Of a stretch of DNA of 28,958 bases, positions 17,580-25,358 are shown piece by piece (position 1 is the stretch's first letter; every line of letters begins with the position of its first letter). The position numbers and the translations under genes were made by a program. This DNA is from SIG653 sp964509125 (GTDB lineage: Bacteria > Bacillota > Clostridia > Oscillospirales > CAG-382), in NCBI GenBank assembly GCA_964509125.1, contig CAZDVZ010000024.1:1-28958 (forward strand). Direction: 5' to 3'. The notes under the pieces were generated by a model. It had not been told where the DNA came from. It did not search any database and saw nothing but the letters and a program-made list of their open reading frames with translations.

Positions 17580-18301
17580 AATATTTCCTCCTTTACAAAC
17601 ACAGGTCCATCTTTGCAAACACGTTTATAGCCCTTTATTGTTTTATGAGAACATCCCATACAAGCGCCAAAGCCGCAGCCCATTCTTTCTTCAAAGCTGA
17701 ATTGTCCGTCTCCCTTTGCATTCTTGTACACCGATTTCAACATCGGTTCAGGGCCGCAAGTGAAATAATAATAACCGTATTCAGGCAAAGCATCTGTTAC
17801 AAAGCCTTTTACGCCGAAACTGCCGTCTACAGTGGTGACGGTAACATCAACGCCTAACTTTTTAAACTCTTCTGCGAGGAAAACTTCATCTTTGGTGTTA
17901 AAACCCAATATTGCAGAAACCTTTTTGCCTTTTTTTAAAAGCTGCTTCGCAAGATAGTAAAGAGGAGGAACTCCCACACCGCCACCAATAAGCAAGGCGT
18001 TTTCTTGAGAAAATTCTAAAGAATATCCATTTCCCAAACCGGTAAGGATGTCAAGAAATTCTCCTTCTTTCATTTTGCAGAGAACTTCCGTTCCACTACC
18101 CACAACTTTATAAATAAGTGTTAACACATTTTCTTCAACGTCGCAAACAGAAATTGGTCTACGTAAAAACAGACCGTCTATCTTCACATTTACAAATTGA
18201 CCGCTTTCGGTTATTCCGCCGCATTCTCCTTCAAGAGTCATACGGTATACGTTTTTTGTAAGTGGAACATTATTTATGATTTTAAAAATCCCCTGTTTCA
18301 T
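17567..18301 (-). CDS. pyrK: Dihydroorotate dehydrogenase electron-transfer subunit (FAD, 2Fe-2S)
   Basis: Carries electrons from PyrD's FMN to NAD+. The 244-residue protein has the FAD motif RRPIS (47-51), the NAD-binding GGGVGVPPLYYL (107-118), and a C-terminal 2Fe-2S site with Cys209, 214, 217 and 229 (C-x4-C-x2-C-x11-C). It lies 12 bp after carB, with GGAGCC before the ATG, and overlaps pyrD. Confidence 0.97.
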   Translation of the reverse strand: MKQGIFKIINNVPLTKNVYRMTLEGECGGITESGQFVNVKIDGLFLRRPISVCDVEENVLTLIYKVVGSGTEVLCKMKEGEFLDILTGLGNGYSLEFSQENALLIGGGVGVPPLYYLAKQLLKKGKKVSAILGFNTKDEVFLAEEFKKLGVDVTVTTVDGSFGVKGFVTDALPEYGYYYFTCGPEPMLKSVYKNAKGDGQFSFEERMGCGFGACMGCSHKTIKGYKRVCKDGPVFVKEEILWED

Positions 18302-18313
18302 AATGGCTCCTTG

Positions 18314-21300
18314 TTATGAATCTATGGTAGAAACTTTATTTGTTATCTCTTCCAAAACGTCAAGCACTATTCTCACCGTATCAAGTGAAGAAAAGAGAGT
18401 AACTCCGTTTTCGACAGCGCAACGACGAATCGCTACACCATCATCATAATGTATTCCCGACATAATAGAACGTGTATTAATTACATAGCTTACATATCCT
18501 GCACGAATGGAATCTAAAATTTCTTCACTTCCTTCACTTATCTTTCCTCTCACCCTCGTGCGAATCCCATGGCTCTTCAAAAAAGTAGCTGTTCCTATGG
18601 TTGCCTCTATATTAAACCCCATATCGTAAAAACGCTTTACCAAAGGAAGTGCTTCTTCTTTATCTTCATCCGCAATAGTTACAAAAACAGTTCCATAATT
18701 TTGAAGGTTCATTCCGGATGCAATCAATCCTTTGCTCATAGCACGATGAAGTTTGTCATCATATCCAATTGCCTCGCCGGTCGATTTCATTTCGGGAGAA
18801 AGATATGCATCAAGCCCTTTAATTTTGTTAAAGGAGAAAACAGGCACTTTTACATAAAACCGTTTCTTTTCATCGGGATAAAGATCAAAGATCCCCAATT
18901 CTTTTAAGGTTTTTCCCAAAATCACCTCTGTTGCAATGTCTGCAAGACTATATCCTGTTACTTTTGAAAGAAAGGGAACCGTTCTTGATGAACGCGGATT
19001 GACCTCTATAATAAATACATTGTCATCATTATCAACTATAAATTGGATATTATACAGGCCAACAATTCCAATACCGATCCCTAATTTTTTGGCATATTGA
19101 AGAATGATACCTTTAACCTTATTTGAAACGGAGAATGTGGGATACACACTAATGGAGTCCCCCGAATGAACGCCCGTTCGTTCCACAAGCTCCATTATTC
19201 CGGGAATAAATACATCTCTTCCATCGCAAATGGCATCTACTTCAACTTCTTTACCTTGAATATATTTATCAACCAAAACAGGTTTATCTTCATCGATCTC
19301 AACAGCAGTTTTCAAATACAACTTAAGCTGTTCATCGTTAGCAACGATCTGCATTGCACGCCCGCCCAAAACAAAGCTCGGACGAACAAGAACAGGGTAC
19401 CCAATTTCGTTTGCAGTCTTAATTCCATCTTCGATGCAAGTAACCGCCTTCCCCCTTGGTTGAGGAATGTTAAGTTCATGAAGTATTTTTTCAAAGCTAT
19501 CTCTGTTTTCCGCACGTTCAATCGCAACACAATCTGTTCCGATTATTTTAACCCCTCTCCTCATAAGAGGGTAGGCAAGGTTTATTGCCGTTTGACCGCC
19601 CAATGATGCCACAACGCCCTCAGGCTTTTCAAAGTCCAAAACTGCCATAACATCCTCAGGAGTGAGCGGTTCAAAATAGAGTTTATCCCCTGTTGTATAG
19701 TCAGTTGAAACAGTTTCGGGGTTGTTGTTTATTATAATTGCTTCATATCCGGCTTTTTTTATTGTTTGAACAGCATGTACCGTGGAGTAATCGAACTCAA
19801 CACCTTGACCTATTCTTATAGGGCCGGCGCCCAAAACAACAATCTTTTTCTTTTCCGTAAGTTTAGAACAATTTTCTCCGCTATATGAAGAATAAAGATA
19901 TGGAAGATACTTGCCTGTTTTCATTGTGTCCACCATGCGGAACACGGGAACAATACCCAATTCTTTGCGTTTTTCATACAAGGAAACTTCATCTACATCC
20001 CAAAGCTTTGAAATGTATGCGTCGGAAAATCCCATTTTTTTTGCTTTTTTCAAAACCGTTTCATCCCACACATTGTTGGCAATTTCGTTTTCCATTTCAA
20101 CGATCTTTCTAAATGAATCTAAGAACAACGGTGTTATCTTTGTAATTTGATGAAGCTCGTCAACATTTACTCCAAGACGCATAAGACGAGTTATGGCATA
20201 AATATTTCCGTCTCTATACTCGCTTATATAGGCAAGAAGCTCCTCTTTTGACATATTGTCGAACTTTGAAAGATGCAGATGACAAACTCCTGTTTCCAGC
20301 GAACGCACTGATTTTAAAATACATTCCTCAAGAGTCGATCCTATACCCATAACTTCGCCCGTTGCTTTCATTTGAGTACCCAAAAGATTGGGTGCTGAAG
20401 TGAATTTGTCAAATGGAAACCGTGGAAACTTTGCAACAATATAGTCAAGAGAAGGCTCTATATCTCCTGTTCCGCCGGATACCGGAATTTCATCCAAAGT
20501 CATACCAACTGCAATCTTCGCAGTGACGCGGGCAATTGGATAACCACTTGCTTTTGAAGCTAAAGCGGAAGAACGGGACACACGAGGGTTTACCTCTATT
20601 AAATAATAATTACTTGAAACCGGATCAAGGGCAAACTGAACATTGCACCCACCCTCTATTTTCAACTCACGAATAATCTTAAGTGCACTGTCATTGAGCA
20701 TTTTAAGGTCATGATCATTAAGCGACAAAATTGGTGCAACAACAATAGAGTCACCTGTGTGAACACCAACGGGATCTATATTTTCCATTCCGCAAATGGT
20801 AATAGCACGATCTGTGGAATCACGCATTACCTCAAATTCAATTTCTTTATACCCTTTAACGCTTTTTTCAACAAGCACCTGGTGAACGGGAGAAAGTTTA
20901 AAGGCATTAAGTCCAATTTCTTCAAGCTCTTTTTCATTATTTGCAAATCCGCCGCCTGTTCCACCCAAAGTAAAGGCGGGACGCAACACAACGGGATATC
21001 CAATCCGATCTGCGGCTTCCTTGGCTTCTAATATGTTGTATGTTATTTCGGAGGGAATAACAGGCTCTCCAATTGATTGGCAAAGCTCCTTGAAAAGTTC
21101 TCTATCCTCTGCTCTTTCAATACTCTCGCAGCTCGTACCCAAAAGCTCTACGCCGCATTCTTTAAGAACGCCTTTTTTTTCAAGCTGCATTGCTATATTA
21201 AGTCCCGTTTGACCGCCAATACCGGGTAAAATTGCATCAGGACGCTCATAACGCAAAATTTTTGCCACATATTCAAGAGTAAGAGGTTCCATATAAACCT

Positions 21301-21487
21301 TATCTGCAATAGATGTATCTGTCATTATTGTTGCAGGGTTGGAGTTAGCAATTACAACCTCATATCCCTCTTCACGAAGGGCAAGACACGCTTGTGTGCC
21401 CGCATAATCAAACTCCGCCGCCTGACCAATAACTATAGGGCCTGAACCGATTATAAGAACCTTTTTAATATCTTTTCTTTTTGCCAT
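18314..21487 (-). CDS. carB: Carbamoyl phosphate synthase large subunit
   Basis: Makes carbamoyl phosphate from bicarbonate, ATP and ammonia. The 1057-residue length is normal. It has two homologous ATP-grasp halves, starting at VLIIGSGPIVIGQAAEFDYAG and VVLGAGPIRIGQGVEFDYS. The C-terminal MGS-like domain of about 120 residues binds nucleotide effectors. The glutaminase subunit CarA, which normally supplies ammonia and usually sits directly upstream, is not in this window; pyrC occupies that place. GGAGG precedes the ATG, 20 bp after pyrC. Confidence 0.97.
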   Translation of the reverse strand: MAKRKDIKKVLIIGSGPIVIGQAAEFDYAGTQACLALREEGYEVVIANSNPATIMTDTSIADKVYMEPLTLEYVAKILRYERPDAILPGIGGQTGLNIAMQLEKKGVLKECGVELLGTSCESIERAEDRELFKELCQSIGEPVIPSEITYNILEAKEAADRIGYPVVLRPAFTLGGTGGGFANNEKELEEIGLNAFKLSPVHQVLVEKSVKGYKEIEFEVMRDSTDRAITICGMENIDPVGVHTGDSIVVAPILSLNDHDLKMLNDSALKIIRELKIEGGCNVQFALDPVSSNYYLIEVNPRVSRSSALASKASGYPIARVTAKIAVGMTLDEIPVSGGTGDIEPSLDYIVAKFPRFPFDKFTSAPNLLGTQMKATGEVMGIGSTLEECILKSVRSLETGVCHLHLSKFDNMSKEELLAYISEYRDGNIYAITRLMRLGVNVDELHQITKITPLFLDSFRKIVEMENEIANNVWDETVLKKAKKMGFSDAYISKLWDVDEVSLYEKRKELGIVPVFRMVDTMKTGKYLPYLYSSYSGENCSKLTEKKKIVVLGAGPIRIGQGVEFDYSTVHAVQTIKKAGYEAIIINNNPETVSTDYTTGDKLYFEPLTPEDVMAVLDFEKPEGVVASLGGQTAINLAYPLMRRGVKIIGTDCVAIERAENRDSFEKILHELNIPQPRGKAVTCIEDGIKTANEIGYPVLVRPSFVLGGRAMQIVANDEQLKLYLKTAVEIDEDKPVLVDKYIQGKEVEVDAICDGRDVFIPGIMELVERTGVHSGDSISVYPTFSVSNKVKGIILQYAKKLGIGIGIVGLYNIQFIVDNDDNVFIIEVNPRSSRTVPFLSKVTGYSLADIATEVILGKTLKELGIFDLYPDEKKRFYVKVPVFSFNKIKGLDAYLSPEMKSTGEAIGYDDKLHRAMSKGLIASGMNLQNYGTVFVTIADEDKEEALPLVKRFYDMGFNIEATIGTATFLKSHGIRTRVRGKISEGSEEILDSIRAGYVSYVINTRSIMSGIHYDDGVAIRRCAVENGVTLFSSLDTVRIVLDVLEEITNKVSTIDS

Positions 21488-21507
21488 TACTACCTCCGTT
21501 TTTTACA

Positions 21508-22737
21508 TTATTTTTCTATATAAACAACTTTTCCATTACAAACCGTAGCGAAATTCTCCCCAAAAAGCTTTTGATTTTCAAAGGGGGTGGAACGTCCCTT
21601 AGACAAGAATTTATCTGTTTCAACCACATACTCTTTTTCCAAATTCCAAAGTGAAAAATCTGTTCCAAGTGGTATGTTAAACCTTTTTCTTGGTGACAGC
21701 ACAATAAGCTCCATAAGCTTTTCCATACTTATTATTTGCCTTTTAACAAGATGGGTATACAGCACAGAAAACGCAGTTTCAAGACCCACAATTCCAAATG
21801 CGCTATCTTTCAAACCCTTTGATTTTTCTTCTACAGAATGCGGTGCATGATCAGTGGCTATCATATCCACCGTTCCATCAATGACGCCTTCAATTAAAGC
21901 CTCTTTATCTTTTTGGCTTCTTAAAGGTGGATTCATTTTAAATTTACCGTCCTCTTGTAAAAAGCTGTCATCAAGCACTAAATAATGAGGAGCAGTTTCG
22001 CACGTAACATCCACTCCACTTTTTTTGGCTTTTCTTATAAGCTCTACGCTCTCCATAGCGGATATGTGACAGACATGATATTTACAACCTGTTTTTTTGG
22101 CTAAATAAAGATCTCTTTCAATTTGCTCATACTCACTTTGGGAGCAAATGCCTTTATGTCCATGCTTTTTTGCATATGCTCCATCATGTATATATCCACC
22201 TTTCAAAAGAGAATTTACCTCACAATGTGCAACGATAATTTTATCAAGTGACTTAGCCTTCTCCATAGCCCGAAGCATTATTTCTTCATTTTGAACTCCC
22301 CTGCCATCATCAGAAAAAGCAACAACATATTTTGACAGAGAAACAAAATCGGAAAGTTCCTCGCCCTTTTCCCCTTTCGTTATTGCTCCATATGGAAAAA
22401 CATTTACAACAGCGTCTTGTTCAATTGCGGAAAGTTGCAAATTTAAATTTTCCCTGCTATCCGGCACGGGAGAAAGATTTGGCATAGTACAAACAGCGGT
22501 ATATCCACCTCTTGCCGCGGCAAGAGATCCTGTCTTAATAGTTTCTTTATACAAAAAACCCGGCTGGCGAAAATGCACATGCACATCGCAAAAGCCGGGC
22601 AAAATTACATATTCAGATAAATCAAAAGAGGACAAAAGGCGGCATTGGGGCGCAGTAGACAAAAACCTCACCGCACCTTGACAGAATGCGGCAATATTTT
22701 TCAAGCATAACACTTTTACCTCGTTTTTGTTCGCCAT
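21508..22737 (-). CDS. pyrC: Dihydroorotase, class I
   Basis: Cyclises carbamoyl aspartate to dihydroorotate. The 409-residue amidohydrolase has metal ligands in DVHVHFRQPG (His53, His55), further histidines at HCE (171) and YHVCHIS (221, 224), and the catalytic Asp296 in ATDHAPH. FSDDGRG (141-147) is also a family signature. The start was set at ATG 22737, four bases after a perfect AGGAGGG; a 22-residue upstream extension would bury that ribosome site. It is the first gene of the operon, behind a strong promoter and a structured leader. Confidence 0.96.
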   Translation of the reverse strand: MANKNEVKVLCLKNIAAFCQGAVRFLSTAPQCRLLSSFDLSEYVILPGFCDVHVHFRQPGFLYKETIKTGSLAAARGGYTAVCTMPNLSPVPDSRENLNLQLSAIEQDAVVNVFPYGAITKGEKGEELSDFVSLSKYVVAFSDDGRGVQNEEIMLRAMEKAKSLDKIIVAHCEVNSLLKGGYIHDGAYAKKHGHKGICSQSEYEQIERDLYLAKKTGCKYHVCHISAMESVELIRKAKKSGVDVTCETAPHYLVLDDSFLQEDGKFKMNPPLRSQKDKEALIEGVIDGTVDMIATDHAPHSVEEKSKGLKDSAFGIVGLETAFSVLYTHLVKRQIISMEKLMELIVLSPRKRFNIPLGTDFSLWNLEKEYVVETDKFLSKGRSTPFENQKLFGENFATVCNGKVVYIEK

Positions 22738-22833
22738 ATTACCCTCCTGAAAATCAAAAATAAAGGGATGACCGTTTTTTAAAAATGATTCTGACAAAAG
22801 CAAAAAATTCCCTTCACCATCACAGAAATCATT
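22738..22833 (-). promoter_or_regulatory. Structured leader of the nucleotide operon
   Basis: The predicted transcript start is near 22833. AATGATTTCTG (22833-22823) can pair with CAGAATCATT (22793-22784) with one bulged base, followed by a T run ending at 22781. Within the loop, AAGGGA (22814-22809) is complementary to TCCCTT (22768-22763), so a pseudoknot upstream of the ribosome site (22742-22748) is possible. A small open frame with U-rich codons runs from 22820 (or in frame from 22832) to a stop at 22779. I see no PyrR-type binding loop. Folding was judged by eye. Confidence 0.45.
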
Positions 22834-22839
22834 ATTTGG

Positions 22840-22868
22840 ATTATATCAAAAAAATGGAAAAAAGTCAA
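22840..22868 (-). promoter_or_regulatory. Sigma-A promoter of the pyr-pur operon
   Basis: On the minus strand TTGACT (22863-22868) and a perfect TATAAT (22840-22845) are separated by exactly 17 bp. Two more TTGAC motifs lie just upstream (22870-22875 and 22878-22883). No other strong promoter is apparent before the 19 genes. Confidence 0.85.
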
Positions 22869-23018
22869 TCGTCAATCTGTCAAAAAATAAAAAAATTATT
22901 GAAGCTTATTTATGTATCATTCGTTATTTTTCATACAAAAGCCGATATATGATCAGTCACCTTTTTCCAATCTTTCCACATCGCAACATTGGATTTTTTA
23001 CACCACATTACTTTTTTA

Positions 23019-23057
23019 TAAAAAAGCAGGGGATGCAAAAAAATTTCACATCCCCTT
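23019..23057 (-). terminator. Rho-independent terminator of the 663-residue amidase gene
   Basis: AGGGGATG (23028-23035) pairs perfectly with CATCCCCT (23049-23056). On the minus strand the hairpin is followed by GC and then TTTTTT. It lies 15 bp after the amidase stop codon and separates that gene from the nucleotide operon. Confidence 0.9.
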
Positions 23058-23071
23058 ATGTTCATTCTATT

Positions 23072-25063
23072 TTACGCAAAAAGATCAATTGCTCCAATGA
23101 AGTGGCTCTTTATTCTCACATAGTCGGTTGAATCAACTACTCCGTTAGAATCAACATCAGCAGCTTTAAAGTTATAACTTTCAAGAGAGATCTTCCCAAG
23201 GAAATTACTCTTTATTCTTAAATAATCTGTAGAATCAACTATTCCGTCGCCTGTTACATCACCAAGTACAATTATTGTAACGGTGTCAACCTTAGCACCA
23301 CTCAACAAAAGGCTTACGGTGCATCCTGTACCAACCGTTTCGGTAGGCGCAAGAACATTTCCGTCTGCATCATAAACAACAGCCATGGTGTTTTCAAAAT
23401 TCAAAAGAATGTTTGCAACGGTTTCCTCTGTATTAACTTTACAAAGGAAGTCTTCTTCTCTGGTATACACGGAATCAGATTTAAGTGTTAATAAGTCTTT
23501 TGAAGATTCTCCCTCAATGATAATATCAAACTTCTGTGCCGCAATTTTGGCGGAGTCACTACCGGTCGTGTAAAGGAAGAACTTAGAAGTATCGGAATCC
23601 AAATGGAGTGTATTAAGCGTATATGTGCTTTTTACATAGTATGATCCATTATCTTCAATTATAAAGAAATTTTGTGCAGGGCCGCCATGCAATGTATACA
23701 TTCCAACAGACGTGCCTTCTTCGATCATTGTGTTATAAATATCGACGGATATACCTTCCGAAACAGAAACAATTGTGTACGCACCGTTAGCCAAACGTGT
23801 AAACTGCCATCTTTGGTCGTCGCCGTTGCTTTGACCGGCAGCAACAAGGCTACCACTTTTAGCTGTAACATACTTTCCGGAACTTACATTTTTAATGTTG
23901 GCAACAAATGAATCGCCAAGATTAGAAATGGTTGCAGGCCCACTATAAATGCTCACCACTTCCAAATCAAAGCTTCTTGCTTTATAAACAGTAGTAGAAG
24001 TATCCGTACCAACTGTAGATCCGTAAATTTGAGCATTATAAGTACTTGCACTTACGTCAACAGTCTTATCTCCGCCGACAGGCATAAAATGGAATTTAGT
24101 ATTGTTGTAATAGATAAAAAACTTTTGATTATCTTCGTATGTAATGCTGTTTGTTATTAAATCTGTGCCGTCTGTATAAGACGAATCTTTAACGTCCCAA
24201 AATTTACTCGTGGAAACATTACCTATAAGATACGAACCGTTTGCCTGCTTCATAAAATGCCAAACTTGAGTGTTTGTGCCTGTAGCATCAGCCGCCTGTA
24301 CATCGTTTCCAACATCTGTGAGATATTTTCCGGATGCGGAGTGTCTTACTTTGGCGTAAAAATCGCTACCCATATCAACATATGAATTCCCGTCAAGTTT
24401 ATGTGTTATCGAAACGCCGGAATCAAGATTAACACCTATCATTTCAAGCATGCCCTTGGCAATTGCAACAGCGATTTCATCGTTGTATGTATCGAAAAGA
24501 GCATTGTCATTTGCGTTGCTTATGAAACCCGTCTCAATAAGGCAAGAAGGCATAGTTGTACTCCAGATAACAGTATAATTTGCAGTTTTTACTCCTCTGT
24601 TTCTGAAGGAAGGAACGGCCGCCATAACTGCGTTTTGAATTGCAGTTGCAAATTTTGCCTGTGTGGAACTCGAAGTATACTTACTTGCATAATATGTTTC
24701 AAGTCCATTTGCCGTAGCTGATGAATATGAATTTCTATGAACACTTATAAAATACTTATTTCCATTACCATTTGCAATTGAACATCTCTGGGAAAGCGAA
24801 AGATAAGTATCGGTGGTACGCGTATAAGTAACAGTTGCGTATTTTTCAACTATGGCACCAACCTTAAGAGACAATGCAAGAACATCGTCTGCTTCATGCC
24901 TTGTGCCATTACATGCGCCGGGGTCTGAGCCACCGTGGCCCGGGTCGATGATGAACGTCTCGCCGGAAGCTTTAACTTCTGTTTGAGGATTTAAAGCTAA
25001 AACAGAAAGACTCATGAGAACAACCAATAAAAGCGCGGTTGTTTTTTTCAATGAATTTCTCAT
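23072..25063 (-). CDS. Secreted N-acetylmuramoyl-L-alanine amidase with two beta-trefoils and a dockerin
   Basis: Predicted to cut the amide between MurNAc and the peptide in peptidoglycan. Of 663 residues, 1-33 form a signal peptide (Lys-rich start, hydrophobic core, VKA before the mature protein). The Amidase_3 domain covers 35-212, with zinc and catalytic residues His43 (DPGHGG), Glu57, His109 (ISVH) and Glu177 (LIETGF). Two ricin-type beta-trefoil modules follow (about 230-370 and 382-515, with QxW/QxF-like repeats VWHF, DQRWQF, AQNFF). A small beta domain spans about 525-598. The type I dockerin (600-658) has two intact calcium loops (Asp602/606/610/613 and Asp636/638/644/647), each with Ser-Thr at the cohesin-recognition positions. 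TAGGAGG precedes the ATG. It is a paralogue of the upstream gene, and probably binds a cohesin-bearing scaffold or surface protein (inference). Confidence 0.9.
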   Translation of the reverse strand: MRNSLKKTTALLLVVLMSLSVLALNPQTEVKASGETFIIDPGHGGSDPGACNGTRHEADDVLALSLKVGAIVEKYATVTYTRTTDTYLSLSQRCSIANGNGNKYFISVHRNSYSSATANGLETYYASKYTSSSTQAKFATAIQNAVMAAVPSFRNRGVKTANYTVIWSTTMPSCLIETGFISNANDNALFDTYNDEIAVAIAKGMLEMIGVNLDSGVSITHKLDGNSYVDMGSDFYAKVRHSASGKYLTDVGNDVQAADATGTNTQVWHFMKQANGSYLIGNVSTSKFWDVKDSSYTDGTDLITNSITYEDNQKFFIYYNNTKFHFMPVGGDKTVDVSASTYNAQIYGSTVGTDTSTTVYKARSFDLEVVSIYSGPATISNLGDSFVANIKNVSSGKYVTAKSGSLVAAGQSNGDDQRWQFTRLANGAYTIVSVSEGISVDIYNTMIEEGTSVGMYTLHGGPAQNFFIIEDNGSYYVKSTYTLNTLHLDSDTSKFFLYTTGSDSAKIAAQKFDIIIEGESSKDLLTLKSDSVYTREEDFLCKVNTEETVANILLNFENTMAVVYDADGNVLAPTETVGTGCTVSLLLSGAKVDTVTIIVLGDVTGDGIVDSTDYLRIKSNFLGKISLESYNFKAADVDSNGVVDSTDYVRIKSHFIGAIDLFA

Positions 25064-25100
25064 AGAAACCTCCTAAAAAATTGTATTCTTTCACAAGAAC

Positions 25101-25129
25101 ATTATACTATATATTGTCAATATATTCAA
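25101..25129 (-). promoter_or_regulatory. Promoter of the 663-residue amidase gene
   Basis: TTGAAT (25124-25129) and TATAAT (25101-25106) are 17 bp apart on the minus strand, about 40 bp upstream of the ATG. A closer TTGACA is only 8 bp from the -10 and is not a usable -35. Confidence 0.65.
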
Positions 25130-25299
25130 TGAATTTTTTGTAACATAGAATAAACAAAAAAATTAATTTTACATCGCGCTTTTTTTCTCAAATATAAAAA
25201 TTAATGCCTTTTTATACTTGAGTTTTTTCCCTTAAGAAAAACTTGTAATTGTTCTTTTTAAAATCTAACTTTATATTTGAAATGCATCGAATTTTTTCA

Positions 25300-25342
25300 A
25301 AAAAATAAAATCGCACTGAAATATTTTACATCTCAGTGCGAT
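25300..25342 (-). terminator. Rho-independent terminator of the 814-residue amidase gene
   Basis: ATCGCACTGA (25310-25319) pairs perfectly with TCAGTGCGAT (25333-25342), a 10-bp stem. On the minus strand it is followed by TTTTATTTTT. It lies 16 bp past the stop of the 814-residue amidase, so the two amidase genes are separate transcription units. Confidence 0.92.
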
Positions 25343-25358
25343 CCATTAAAATATTTAA

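Noticed and set aside
22738..22803. 22-residue N-terminal extension of dihydroorotase
   Set aside because: It would use a TTG start and place the perfect AGGAGGG inside the coding region.
25107..25123. TTGACA eight bases upstream of TATAAT before the 663-residue amidase gene
   Set aside because: The spacing is far too short for a -35/-10 pair; TTGAAT with 17-bp spacing fits better.
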